64,000 nucleotides of DNA, from contig JANQKG010000014.1 of the NCBI GenBank assembly GCA_028281235.1, positions 124,001 through 188,000 of the forward strand, given 5' to 3'. Both the position numbers and the translations under genes were made by a program. This DNA comes from Afifellaceae bacterium. Its GTDB lineage: Bacteria > Pseudomonadota > Alphaproteobacteria > Rhizobiales > Afifellaceae. The notes below the pieces were generated by a model that worked only from the letters and a program-made list of their open reading frames with translations, searched no databases and was not told the origin of the DNA. Within the stretch, counting starts at the first letter, position 1; each line of letters starts with the position of its first letter. Positions 34,211-43,287 of this stretch are shown one piece after another.

Positions 34211-35348
34211 AGGCGCTCGGATGCCACCATTTGCCGGCGACGACCACGCCGTCGGCGACCAGCCGCTCATCGACCTCCAGGATTTCGCCTTCCACATCCT
34301 CAAGCTGGACGCGTCCCGGCTTCAGCGAGAGGATCGACGCGTCACCGACCGCACCCGGCGCCAGCGTTCCAAGCTCAGGTCTGTTCAGCGCCTTCGCCGC
34401 CTCTATTGTAGAGCGGGCGATCACCTCGCCCAGCGGCATGCCGAGGCCAAGGAACTTGGTCATCGTCGTCACCTGGTCATAGACCGGGCCGTCAATGCAC
34501 AGTGTATGAATATCCGACGAGATCGTATCGGGTGGGAAGCCCGCGGCCAGCATGGCGCGCGCCGTCTTGAAGGCAAACGAGCCCTTGCCGTGCCCGATGT
34601 CGAAGATGACGCCGCGCTCGCGCCCTGCGAGCACCGCGTCCTTCACGCGGCCATCGCGCATATAGGGAATATTGGGAAACGGGCGGAAGCAATGGGTGAG
34701 CACATCGCCCGGCCTCAGCCGATCGACCACCGCTTCATAAGTGGGCGGCGGCTCGTCGATATGGCACATCACGGGAAGCCCCACTTCTTCCGCGGCGGCG
34801 AGCGTTGAATCAAGCGGCGTGATCCCCCGCGGCCCGCTGGTGTGACGGCCGATCCGCACCTTGACGCCGACAATGACGTCGCGGTTCGCCTCAATCACCG
34901 CCGCGACCTCGCGCGGCGCCATCAGTCGGTAATCCTCGCTCTCGCCGACCATGACGCGCGTGGAGAACGCATAGATGCCGGCAAACGAGATGTTCAGATA
35001 GGCCAGCACGCGTACCGCCGACGGCTCGATGACGTGCTGGCGGAAGCCGTGAAAATTGCCCGGCCCCGCGCTGCCTGTGTCAACGGAGGTGGTGACGCCG
35101 CTGATGCGGGCGAAATGCTCCGCATCGATGCCGAGCGATGTGCCACCCCAATAGACATGCGTGTGGAGGTCGATCAGGCCGGGCGCGACGATCTTGCCGC
35201 TGACGTCGCGCACATCATCGGCTGCTTCCGCCAGCCCCTCGCCGATTTTGGCGACCTTCTTATCGGCAAAGGCAACGTCGCACACCGTGTCGATGTTTTG
35301 CGATGGATCGATGACCCGGCCGTTGGTGAGAACGAGATCGAAACGCAT
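34209..35348 (-). CDS. Amidohydrolase/deacetylase family metallohydrolase
   Basis: A 379-residue TIM-barrel amidohydrolase with DLHTHVY (HxH metal pair), GVKVRIG (likely carboxylated Lys), MCHIDEPP and LTHCF (metal His) and SSDIHT (catalytic Asp). It resembles dihydroorotase-like enzymes that hydrolyse cyclic amides or N-acyl groups. The C-terminal residues GKWWHPSA* end at a repeat-derived stop codon. It is a single gene on the minus strand and may belong in function with the hydantoinase-like cluster to its right. Confidence 0.82.
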   Translation of the reverse strand: MRFDLVLTNGRVIDPSQNIDTVCDVAFADKKVAKIGEGLAEAADDVRDVSGKIVAPGLIDLHTHVYWGGTSLGIDAEHFARISGVTTSVDTGSAGPGNFHGFRQHVIEPSAVRVLAYLNISFAGIYAFSTRVMVGESEDYRLMAPREVAAVIEANRDVIVGVKVRIGRHTSGPRGITPLDSTLAAAEEVGLPVMCHIDEPPPTYEAVVDRLRPGDVLTHCFRPFPNIPYMRDGRVKDAVLAGRERGVIFDIGHGKGSFAFKTARAMLAAGFPPDTISSDIHTLCIDGPVYDQVTTMTKFLGLGMPLGEVIARSTIEAAKALNRPELGTLAPGAVGDASILSLKPGRVQLEDVEGEILEVDERLVADGVVVAGKWWHPSA

Positions 35349-35609
35349 GCCCTGGAAGGCCCCCTAGATTCTTTTTGGCGCGCAAGTCTCTGGTCGTCGT
35401 ACGATGGCTTCGGCGCGCATGGGTAGGCGCCACAGTCCGAAAGACCGGACGCTCAGGGCGCTTGACGCCCTGAGCGTCATACCTCTCCTCCTCTTCCGAT
35501 TCCAGTCGGGCCGGCGCCCGCTAACGTCTTTTGACACTGCACTGGCCTCCAAGGCGCTGTTCGCGATATCGTCGGCAGCCAATGCATCTTTGCGTGCGGG
35601 GCCAATGCG

Positions 35610-35954
35610 ATGAGCCGTAAGGTTGTGAACGCGATCTGCCGGACATTTCCCGGTGCCGAAGTCTCCGACCCCTGGGGCGGCGGGCACGATGCGTGGAAGG
35701 TCGGCGGCAAGATGTTCGCCTGCATCGGCGCGGTGACGCCCGGCGTCTCGGTCAAGACCGACAGCGTCGAAACCGCCGAGATGCTGATCGATGTGGGGGT
35801 CGGTGTGAAGGCGCCCTACTTCCACCGTTCCTGGGTCAATCTGCCGTGGGACACGCCGGAGGACGAACTTCGCCACAGGCTGGCCGCCTCGTACCGGATC
35901 GTCCGCGCGAGCCTGACGAAGAAGGCGCAGGCCGCGCTCGCCCCATTTGAGTAG
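35610..35954 (+). CDS. MmcQ/YjbR family protein
   Basis: A 114-residue protein with the family's wing-like fold: a short N-terminal helix ending in FPGAEVSDPWGGG, the core DAWKVGGKMFACIG and GVSVKTDSVE, and PYFHRSWVNLPWDT near the end. Family members bind DNA-like ligands by their double-wing fold, but roles are mostly unknown. It sits alone and convergent with the acyltransferase. Confidence 0.8.
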   Translation: MSRKVVNAICRTFPGAEVSDPWGGGHDAWKVGGKMFACIGAVTPGVSVKTDSVETAEMLIDVGVGVKAPYFHRSWVNLPWDTPEDELRHRLAASYRIVRASLTKKAQAALAPFE

Positions 35955-35984
35955 GCGCGGGCGGCCGGTTGCCAGCCGCTTAGG

Positions 35985-37091
35985 TTAAAGCGGCGTGCGC
36001 GCCCGCACCGGCGCGGACCGACGCCATTGCGCAATCATCGACTGGAGGAGTGCCACCACACTGCCCCTCAGCGCCATGGAAGGCTTTTCGATGACGTGCC
36101 AAGAAAACAGCGCGACGGGAACCGTCACCACGACCGATAGAACGAACAAAGTCAGCGGCTGTGTGTTGGGCAGAAGCAGAAACAAGGTCTGCTGCAGTGG
36201 AAAGGCGAAGATGTAGATGCCGTAGGACATGTCGCCGTAGCAGCTGAGATCGGTGTGGTCTTTGGGCGTGAGGAACGCCAGCCACATCAACGCATAGGCG
36301 ATGAGGAGCTTTTCGCTGAGCTCATAGACCATCGTCCCGGCGAGTGTATAGGTGATCGCGAAGAGCGCCATTATGGCGATCGGCGTGAGCGGAATGTGCC
36401 TGCGAAGCACATAGGCGGCCGCGCCGATCATGAAGCTCAAGCTGAGATGCAGCGCGTTGCTGACGAACGATTCCGTCTCCCACGGGAGGTAAGTTCGGCC
36501 GATCACATAGACGGCGGCAGAGCCGGCCAAAGCGACAGCCAGCATGACGCGGCTGCCATAGAACGAGATCACGGCAAAGCCGGCCAGCATGGCGTAGGCG
36601 GCAAGCTCGTATTTCAACGTCCACAGCGGGACGTTGATGACGCCGCGCTCCGGGGAATCGGCGAAGACGCCGGGGAGCGTCCCATCGACCGCGAGCGTCG
36701 ACGCCGCGCCTGCCAGATAGCTCCATGTCGCCGGGTCGGCGAAATAGGCCTTGGCGGAATAGGTCGAGACGATCGGGCCGAGCACGAACACGGTCGCAAT
36801 CACGGCGAAGACCAAAGCGGGAAAGATGCGCAGGACCCTCGCCACGGTGAACCGCAAGAGGTCCTTGTCGCGAAGGAGGCTCTGGGTGACGACGAAGCCG
36901 CTCAGGATGAAGAAGACATCCACGGCGTAGTGGCCGATCGACCGACCGAGCAGGCCGACGAGCGGTTCGGATTCATACCGGCCGGTGAGGATTGAGTGGC
37001 TGTGCGTCAGCACAACCGCCAGTGCAGCGAGATGGCGAATAATGTGAAAGTTGTTGTCGCGCCCGTCGCGGGCATAAACGACGTACTTCAT
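35985..37091 (-). CDS. Acyltransferase 3 family membrane protein (OafA-like)
   Basis: A 368-residue protein with about ten membrane segments. The N-terminal FHIIRHLAALAVVLTHSHSI has the conserved Arg and active His, and HYAVDVFFILSGFVVTQSLLRD is the family's DxFFxxSGF signature. It should transfer acetyl or other acyl groups onto surface glycans. ATG 37091 is chosen because homologous residues start directly after it; the longer frame adds a basic, low-similarity tail. Confidence 0.87.
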   Translation of the reverse strand: MKYVVYARDGRDNNFHIIRHLAALAVVLTHSHSILTGRYESEPLVGLLGRSIGHYAVDVFFILSGFVVTQSLLRDKDLLRFTVARVLRIFPALVFAVIATVFVLGPIVSTYSAKAYFADPATWSYLAGAASTLAVDGTLPGVFADSPERGVINVPLWTLKYELAAYAMLAGFAVISFYGSRVMLAVALAGSAAVYVIGRTYLPWETESFVSNALHLSLSFMIGAAAYVLRRHIPLTPIAIMALFAITYTLAGTMVYELSEKLLIAYALMWLAFLTPKDHTDLSCYGDMSYGIYIFAFPLQQTLFLLLPNTQPLTLFVLSVVVTVPVALFSWHVIEKPSMALRGSVVALLQSMIAQWRRSAPVRARTPL

Positions 37092-37319
37092 GGTGCGCCC
37101 CGTTTCCGTCGCCAATCTCAAAAAGTGGCGTGACAGCAACGGACCGCCACCAGCGGTCACACCAAACGACCTCCTGCTTGAAGGCTGCACCGATCCCCGT
37201 CATCTCGCAATGGAATCGTTCATTGCTTTACATTCTTGGTAAATTGCGGGCCGGCCAAGCCGAAACTAAAGTGCCCGCAGCGCCCATCCTGGGCGCGGGA
37301 TCAGGAGGACGTGTTCGAC

Positions 37320-37988
37320 ATGACCATCGCAATTCTCGGCGGCACCGGACCGCAGGGTCAGGGCCTCGCCCTGCGGTTTGCCCGGGCAGGCGTACCGGTG
37401 GCGCTCGGCTCGCGCGACGCCGCGCGCGCCGCACAGATTGTCGACGAGCTCAAGGCGAAGCTCCCCGATGGCGCAGCCGAGATCACCGGCCTCGGCAATG
37501 ATGCGGCCGTCGACGCCGCCGATGAGCTGGTCATCCTCGCCGTGCCCTGGTCCGGTCACAACAAGACGCTTCAGGCGATCAAGGATCGGCTCACCGGCAA
37601 GATCCTGATCGATATCGTCGTGCCGCTTTCTGAGAACGACCCTAAGAAAGTCGACATGCCGCCGGAAGGCTCCGCCACGGAGGCGGCGCAGGCGATCCTC
37701 GGGCCCGATATTCCGGTGATCGGCGCCCTGCACAATGTCTCCGCGCATACGCTGAACACGCTTGACTGGGACATCAATTGCGACGTGCTCGTTTGCGGCA
37801 ACAGCCTCGATGCCCGCAAGAAGGTGATCGACCTAGTGCGCAAGCTCGGGGTGGAAGCCTATAATGCCGGCGACGCCCAATCGGCGCGCTGCATCGAGGC
37901 GATCACACCCATCCTGATCCGCATCAACATCTCAAAGGCTGTGCCCTTCTCGCACGCGGGCATTCGCATCTGGGCACCCGATCATTAG
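37320..37988 (+). CDS. NADPH-dependent F420 reductase-like protein (NpdG/Fno family)
   Basis: A 222-residue Rossmann protein: [20 protein letters not shown] is the dinucleotide motif, LGSRD with Ser-Arg favours [16 protein letters not shown] and DIVVPLSE match the family core, and PILIRIN...HAGIRIW is its typical C-terminus. Such proteins move hydride between NADPH and deazaflavin F420. ATG 37320 follows AGGAGG by 11 bases. It precedes an LLM-class oxidoreductase gene of F420-type, supporting an F420 function, though some homologues occur without F420. Its TAG stop abuts a repeat copy. Confidence 0.72.
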   Translation: MTIAILGGTGPQGQGLALRFARAGVPVALGSRDAARAAQIVDELKAKLPDGAAEITGLGNDAAVDAADELVILAVPWSGHNKTLQAIKDRLTGKILIDIVVPLSENDPKKVDMPPEGSATEAAQAILGPDIPVIGALHNVSAHTLNTLDWDINCDVLVCGNSLDARKKVIDLVRKLGVEAYNAGDAQSARCIEAITPILIRINISKAVPFSHAGIRIWAPDH

Positions 37989-38128
37989 AGCATGATCCCG
38001 AAAAGTGGAAACCGGTTTTCGGATAAGATCATGCTCCACAAAAGAGACAGAGCCTCCACTCTGATCGGGTCAGAATGGACAAGGCTCTAGACGTTTCGCG
38101 TTTCACTGAATCGCTTTAACGCTCTATC
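37988..38128. repeat. Rhizobiales-type intergenic palindromic repeat, copy 4 (modules A+B+C)
   Basis: The most complete copy: A 37988-38036, B 38049-38089 (GAGCCTCCACTCTGATCGG / TCAGAATGGACAAGGCTC, imperfect), C about 38091-38128 (GCGTTTCACTGAATCGCTTT). The first base of A is the last base of the npdG stop codon. It separates the two F420-type genes. Confidence 0.85.
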
Positions 38129-38162
38129 GTTCTGCCGGAGCACGCCGTAACAGGAGGACATT

Positions 38163-39164
38163 ATGGAATTCGCAATCTGCTTTAAGGGTTTTGTCGAACC
38201 CGATCGCGCGCGTGCCCTGGTGCGGCTGGCAGAGCATGCCGGCTTTGCCTATTGCTGGTTCTACGACAGCCACATCCTATGGCGGGAATCGTTCCCGGCC
38301 ATGGCCATGTGCATGGAGCACACCAAGACGATGCGCTTCGGCCCCTGCGTGACCAACCCCAACACGCGGGACTGGTCGGCGGCGGCCTCGCTCTTCGGCT
38401 CGCTCGCCAAGCAATCGAACGGCCGCTTCGACATCGGTCTCGGACGCGGCGACAGCGCCGTGCGCGTCATGGGCATGAAGCCCGCACCGCTCGCCCGGCT
38501 GGAGGAATTCGCCCATGTGGTGAAGGCGCTCGTGCGCGGCGACGAAGCGCAATATGGCGCTTGTCCGAATCCGGTGCAGTTCCCCTGGGCGGTGGGCTAC
38601 GAACTGCCGATCTGGGTGGCTGCCTATGGACCCAAGGCGCTGGCCTCCGCCGGAAAGGTCGGCGACGGCCTGATCTTGCAGATCGCCGAGCCTTCAATCT
38701 GCAAATGGCTGGGCGACCAGGCGATCGCGGCCGGCAAGGCCGCAGGCCGCGACATGTCCAATTACAAGATCATGGCGGCCGCGCCCGCTTTTCTCGGCGA
38801 CCGTGCGGCGGCGCGCGAGGCGACGCGCTGGTTCCCCGCCATGGTCGGCAATCATGTTGCGGACATCGTTGAGCGATACGGCACCGACCGCGAGGACATC
38901 CCGCCGTCGCTGACCGCCTATATCAAGGACCGCAAGGGCTACGACTATTCCAAGCACGGCCAGAGCGATAATCCCTATCTCGACTTCATCACCGACGACA
39001 TCATCGATGCCTTCTCCGTTCTGGGCGAAGCGGAGGAGCACATCGAGAAACTGCGCAAGCTCAAGGATGTCGGGGTCACACAGTTCAACATCTACCTCGA
39101 CAGCGGCAAGGAGGAGCAGATCATCGCTGAATATGGCGAGACGATCATCCCAGCGTTTCGCTAG
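38163..39164 (+). CDS. LLM-class (bacterial luciferase-like) F420-dependent oxidoreductase
   Basis: A 333-residue TIM-barrel enzyme of the luciferase-like family. MEFAICFKGFVEPDRARALV begins the barrel; FGPCVTNPNTRDW, FDIGLGRGDSAVRVMG and PIWVAAYGPKALASAGKVGD are the hallmark segments of the F420-type branch related to methylene-tetrahydromethanopterin reductase. It probably reduces or oxidises an intermediate using F420. AGGAGGAC precedes the ATG. The npdG-like gene is upstream on the same strand, separated by a repeat; an SDR gene of the large operon converges 13 bases on. Confidence 0.8.
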   Translation: MEFAICFKGFVEPDRARALVRLAEHAGFAYCWFYDSHILWRESFPAMAMCMEHTKTMRFGPCVTNPNTRDWSAAASLFGSLAKQSNGRFDIGLGRGDSAVRVMGMKPAPLARLEEFAHVVKALVRGDEAQYGACPNPVQFPWAVGYELPIWVAAYGPKALASAGKVGDGLILQIAEPSICKWLGDQAIAAGKAAGRDMSNYKIMAAAPAFLGDRAAAREATRWFPAMVGNHVADIVERYGTDREDIPPSLTAYIKDRKGYDYSKHGQSDNPYLDFITDDIIDAFSVLGEAEEHIEKLRKLKDVGVTQFNIYLDSGKEEQIIAEYGETIIPAFR

Positions 39165-39177
39165 AACTGCTCCGGGC

Positions 39178-39918
39178 TCAGACGAGGCGGCGCCCGCCAT
39201 CGAGGGGAATGATCGCGCCGGTGAGATAGTCACCTGAGCTGCAGAGCGCGACGACAAGAGCAGCGAGGTCCTCTGCCGTTCCGCGTGGCATCAGCCCGCC
39301 GAGATCGGGCAGCTCGACGGAATCGTGCGCGTCGCCTTCGTTGATCAGCAGCGTCCCCGGCGAAATGCCATTGACCTGGATGCGCGGCCCCAGAGCAACA
39401 GCTGCCACTTCGGTGAGCTTCACAAGCCCCGCCTTCGCAACGCTGTGGGAGGCATAGTCGGGCCAGTTCTCTGTGGCCGAAATGCCGATGACGTTGATGA
39501 TCTTGCCGCCGCCGCGCATGCGCCGCGCGCCCTGCTGCGTACATAAAAATGCACCCGTCAGGATCACCGACAGGGATGCCTGCCAGTCATCATAAAGGAG
39601 TTCGTCGAACGGAGCCGTCACGAAGTTCGACGCGCTGTTGACGAGGATGTGCAATCCGCCGAACGCCTCCGCTGCCGCCATCATCCGGTCGACGTCATTG
39701 GGATTGCTGACATCGGCTTCCACCGCGATGGCGCGGCGTCCCACAGCCTCAATCTCCGCGATTGTAGCTTCGGCGGCGTCCTTGCGATTGAGATGATTGA
39801 CGATGATGTCGGCGCCCGCTTGCGCCAGCGCCAGCGCAACCACTTTGCCGACGCGCTCTGCCGAACCAGTGATCAAGGCAATCTTGCCGGCGAGCGGGTT
39901 CATGGGGGAGCCGTCCAT
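39178..39918 (-). CDS. SDR family protein with His in place of catalytic Tyr
   Basis: A 246-residue short-chain dehydrogenase with TGSAERVGKVVALAL (cofactor), DVSNPNDV and NSASN. The active-site strand reads YASHSVAKAGL: aligned with the usual YSxxK, the Tyr is His158, with Lys162 kept (codons CAC...AAG). The style is that of pteridine reductase/FolM-like SDRs. It may be a catalytically altered or non-enzymatic partner of the upstream SDR. It is the last gene of the long minus-strand operon, 9 bases after the second SDR. The start 39918 has GGGG just ahead. Confidence 0.75.
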   Translation of the reverse strand: MDGSPMNPLAGKIALITGSAERVGKVVALALAQAGADIIVNHLNRKDAAEATIAEIEAVGRRAIAVEADVSNPNDVDRMMAAAEAFGGLHILVNSASNFVTAPFDELLYDDWQASLSVILTGAFLCTQQGARRMRGGGKIINVIGISATENWPDYASHSVAKAGLVKLTEVAAVALGPRIQVNGISPGTLLINEGDAHDSVELPDLGGLMPRGTAEDLAALVVALCSSGDYLTGAIIPLDGGRRLV

Positions 39919-39927
39919 CCAGCACCC

Positions 39928-40707
39928 CTACGGCATGACCTGGCCGCCGGAGACATAAAGCGTCTGGCCGGTCACGAAGTCTGCGCCCGCCCCCAGGAAG
40001 TAAAGCACCGCCGCGCTGACGTTGGCGGGGCGTGCCACGCCGGCAAGCGGCGCGGCAGCCTTCGCCGCCTTGTTCAGCTCTTCGAACGCGGCAGGATGAT
40101 CGGTGGCGTCGCCGCCCTCGCCTGCGACCTCGCCGGGCGCCACGATGTTGACCGTCACGCCAGCCACGCCAAGCTCAAGAGCGCTCGTCTTGGCCAGCAT
40201 GTTCAGGCCGGCCTTGGCGGCACTATAAGGCGCGCATCCCACGGCAGGGCGCGTGCTGAGGCCGCCGGAAATGTGGACCACGCGCCGCAACCCGCCCTTC
40301 TCCGCCACCGCCATGGCCGCAAGCGTCAAATTGACGGCTGCGCGCAGCCCGTCCTCAAAATGCGCCGACCAGTCCGTATCCCAATCGCTGTCGATCAGCG
40401 GCTTGGGAGCAAATTGCGGATGGACGCAATTGACGATGCCGTAGATCTGGCCGAAGCGGTCGCACCCAGCGTTGATCAAAGTCTCCGCCCCGTCGCGCCG
40501 CGCAAGGTCGGCGCCAAAGGCTGCCGCGTCACCGTCTTCAGCGCGGAGTTCGTCGACGAGTTTCTGCGCTTCGGCCTGCCGGCTGCGACAATGCACCAGC
40601 ACCGGCGCGCCGGCGGACGCCACGGCGCGGCAGATATCGGCGCCGATCCGCCCGGTCGCACCGGCGACGAGCACGGCGCCAGGGATCGTCGGCGCCGCCC
40701 GGCTCAT
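39928..40707 (-). CDS. Short-chain dehydrogenase/reductase
   Basis: A 259-residue SDR with VAGATGRIGADICRAV, VNCVHP (in place of NNAG), HISGG (Ser) and PYSAAKAGLNML (Tyr-Lys). The NxxG region is unusual (IVNCVHP). It overlaps livF as ATGA and so is translated with the importer, which implies that its substrate enters through the Liv system. The following SDR lacks the Tyr, hence the two may form a heteromer. Confidence 0.8.
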   Translation of the reverse strand: MSRAAPTIPGAVLVAGATGRIGADICRAVASAGAPVLVHCRSRQAEAQKLVDELRAEDGDAAAFGADLARRDGAETLINAGCDRFGQIYGIVNCVHPQFAPKPLIDSDWDTDWSAHFEDGLRAAVNLTLAAMAVAEKGGLRRVVHISGGLSTRPAVGCAPYSAAKAGLNMLAKTSALELGVAGVTVNIVAPGEVAGEGGDATDHPAAFEELNKAAKAAAPLAGVARPANVSAAVLYFLGAGADFVTGQTLYVSGGQVMP

Positions 40708-41468
40708 GATTGTGTGTCCAGCGCTTCCTCGACCAGCTCGCCGAAGCTGCCCCCGCGCTTTGCGCCGAGATAATCTTCGCGGAAAGCCTCGCTGCTGAGC
40801 AACGACTCGCTCGGCCCTTCCATGATGACGCGGCCCTGCGCCAGCACATAGGCCCGGTCGGTGACGGCAAGCGCCTTGCGGACATTCTGCTCGGCGAGCA
40901 CGACGCTTGTCCCGTCCTTGCGAAGCTCCGCCAGGATGCCGAAGACGAACTGCACCATGGTCGGCGACAATCCCAGCGACGGCTCGTCGACCATCAGCAG
41001 TTTGGGACGCGCCATCAGGCCGCGCGCCACCGCCAGCACCTGCTGCTCGCCCCCGCTGAGCAGGCCGGCAGCGCTCCCACGACGCTCGCCCAATATCGGA
41101 AAGCGCTCCATCATGGCTTCGATGTCGCGCCAGACCTCCTGGCGGTCGGTTCGCGTGAACGCACCAGCCTCCAGATTGTGCTCAACGCTCATATTGGGGA
41201 AGATGCGGCGGCCGGCGGGCACATGGACGATGCCGCGCTTGACCAGAGCGTCGGGCGTCAGATTGGCGACCGGCTTTCCCTCAAAGAGAATTTCGCCCGA
41301 TTTGACCGGGATCACGCCGGAGATTGCGCGGATCAGCGTGCTCTTGCCGGTGCCGTTATGCCCCAAGAGCGACACGCCCTCGCCGGCTTCGACATTCACG
41401 CTCATGGAATCGAGCACCATGCGATGCCCGTAGCCGCAGATGACGTTCCGGGCGTCCAGCAGGCTCAT
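40704..41468 (-). CDS. livF: Branched-chain amino acid-type ABC transporter ATPase, LivF
   Basis: A 254-residue ABC ATPase with GHNGTGKSTLIRAI (Walker A), LLSGGEQQVLAVARGL (signature), LLMVDEPSLGLSP (Walker B). The LivF pattern is clear in YGHRMVLDSMSV and VHVPAGRRIFPNMSVEHNL. It pairs with LivG below the LivHM permease. The ATG overlaps the livG stop by four bases. The cargo is probably not a plain branched-chain amino acid, given the neighbours. Confidence 0.92.
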   Translation of the reverse strand: MSLLDARNVICGYGHRMVLDSMSVNVEAGEGVSLLGHNGTGKSTLIRAISGVIPVKSGEILFEGKPVANLTPDALVKRGIVHVPAGRRIFPNMSVEHNLEAGAFTRTDRQEVWRDIEAMMERFPILGERRGSAAGLLSGGEQQVLAVARGLMARPKLLMVDEPSLGLSPTMVQFVFGILAELRKDGTSVVLAEQNVRKALAVTDRAYVLAQGRVIMEGPSESLLSSEAFREDYLGAKRGGSFGELVEEALDTQS

Positions 41469-42238
41469 TCCTCAAGCGCCTCCTCGCCAAGATATGCGCG
41501 AATGACGTCGGGATGGCGCGCCACAATCTCCGGCTCATCCTCAACCAAAACCTGCCCGGCCTCCAGGACCGCAATGCGATCGGCGAGCCAAACCAGCGCC
41601 GGCACATTATGCTCAATCACGATCATTGCGATGCCGCGGTCACGCTGGATGCGCCGCACCAGCCCCAGAATCTCCGCTGCCTGGCGATCGTTCATGCCCG
41701 CGGTCGGCTCATCCAGCAGCAGAAGACGCGGCTCAATGTTCAGCGCGCGGGCAAGCTCCAGCCTCTTGGTCTGCCCGTAGGAGAGATCCGTCGCGTATTG
41801 ATCGATGCGATCCTCCAGCCCCACCTCACGCAGAAGCGCGACGGCACGCTCGCGCTCCTCCGCATTGCGCTGCTGCCTTGAGCGAGACGGAAGCAGCGCG
41901 CCGATCAGCCCGGTGTTCTGACGCAGATGGCCGCCGCACATGACGTTCTCGGTTGTCGTCATGTTTTCAAACAGCCTGAGGTTCTGAAACGTTCGACCAA
42001 TGCCGCGTTCGGCCACGCGGAACGGCTTCATCTTCGTAATGTCACTACCATCGAACATGACGCGGCCCGAATTCGCCTGGTCGACCCCGCTGACGCAGTT
42101 GATGAAGGTCGTCTTGCCACTGCCATTGGGGCCCATCAATCCGAGGATCTCGCCTTCGTCGACCTGAAGCGAGACGCCGTCCACCGCAACGACGCCGGCA
42201 AAGCGCCGCGTGATGTCGGTGGCTTGGAAGAGCGCCAC
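41465..42238 (-). CDS. livG: Branched-chain amino acid-type ABC transporter ATPase, LivG
   Basis: A 257-residue ATPase with GPNGSGKTTFINCV (Walker A), LSYGQTKRLELARAL (signature with Tyr in place of the first Gly) and LLLLDEPTAGMND (Walker B). GIGRTFQNLRLFENMT is the typical LivG Q-loop. Starts 8 bases after livM. Confidence 0.92.
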   Translation of the reverse strand: MALFQATDITRRFAGVVAVDGVSLQVDEGEILGLMGPNGSGKTTFINCVSGVDQANSGRVMFDGSDITKMKPFRVAERGIGRTFQNLRLFENMTTTENVMCGGHLRQNTGLIGALLPSRSRQQRNAEERERAVALLREVGLEDRIDQYATDLSYGQTKRLELARALNIEPRLLLLDEPTAGMNDRQAAEILGLVRRIQRDRGIAMIVIEHNVPALVWLADRIAVLEAGQVLVEDEPEIVARHPDVIRAYLGEEALEE

Positions 42239-42246
42239 GACCGAGC

Positions 42247-43287
42247 CTACGGATTTGCCACGGGCCGAGCGCCCACCAGCCGACGTAGCGTATCGCTGAT
42301 CTGCCGGACAATGGGCGGCGTTGCGCGCGTGCGACCCAGGATGCCTTGCGGGCGCCAGATCATCATCGCCACCAAGAGCGCACCGGCCAGGCCGGGACGA
42401 TAGGTGATCAGGAGCGGCTCAGACGAGCGCAACGCCTCCGGAATGGAGATGAGGAGGATCGCCCCCAGGACGGAGCCCGGCAGGCTCGCCAACCCACCGA
42501 GGATCGCCATCTGCATGATGATGAGCGATTCCAGAAGAAGAAAAGCGTCGGGCGACAGAAATCGGATGTAATGGGCAAACATGCTGCCGGCCAAGCCAGC
42601 GAGGAATGTCCCGACGCCGAACGACAGCACCTTGTAATATGTCACATCGACGCCGAGCGACAGCGCTCCGACTTCATCGTCTCGGACCATCTCCCAGGCG
42701 CGGCCGATCGAGCTGTTGAGGATGCGCTGAACGGCGACATAGGTCACCACGACGATGCAGGCGAACACGGCGTAATAGGCCATGTCGTTATGCGCGACCC
42801 ACGAGCCGATCGAGATGCGCGGGATGCCCGTCAATCCCATCGGCCCGCGGGTCAAATCCATCCAGCCATTCGCAACGACGAAGAACATCTGCGCAAACGC
42901 GATAGTGATCAGGCTGAGAAAATCGGTGCGCACACGCAGGCACGGCAGCGCAATGAGCATGCCGACGATTGACGCCACGACGCCGGAGGCCAGAAAGGCG
43001 ACTGGCCAGCTGACGCCCAGGCGCAACGTCAAAAGCGCCGAAGTATAGGCGCCGACGCCGTAGAACGCCGCGTGCCCGAGAGACAGCATGCCCGTATAGC
43101 CGGTGATGATGTTCTGGCCGATGGCCAGCAAGATGAAGATCAGCGAGATGTTGGCGACGTGGAGCAGATAGCCGTCGGCGACAAAAGGAAAGGCGACGAG
43201 GAAAGCGATCGCGGCGCCAGCCGGCAGCCATCTTTCCACCGGCCCACGCGCCGGTTCGGCGTGGGTCGTCTGCTGCGCGGCTGTCAT
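42247..43287 (-). CDS. livM: Branched-chain amino acid-type ABC permease, LivM
   Basis: A 346-residue inner-membrane protein with eight to ten segments. The hallmark loop GYTGMLSLGHAAFYGVGAY is present, and VRDDEVGALSLGVDV docks the ATPase. ATG 43287 overlaps the livH stop as ATGA; the longer frame into livH is a false extension. Confidence 0.92.
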   Translation of the reverse strand: MTAAQQTTHAEPARGPVERWLPAGAAIAFLVAFPFVADGYLLHVANISLIFILLAIGQNIITGYTGMLSLGHAAFYGVGAYTSALLTLRLGVSWPVAFLASGVVASIVGMLIALPCLRVRTDFLSLITIAFAQMFFVVANGWMDLTRGPMGLTGIPRISIGSWVAHNDMAYYAVFACIVVVTYVAVQRILNSSIGRAWEMVRDDEVGALSLGVDVTYYKVLSFGVGTFLAGLAGSMFAHYIRFLSPDAFLLLESLIIMQMAILGGLASLPGSVLGAILLISIPEALRSSEPLLITYRPGLAGALLVAMMIWRPQGILGRTRATPPIVRQISDTLRRLVGARPVANP

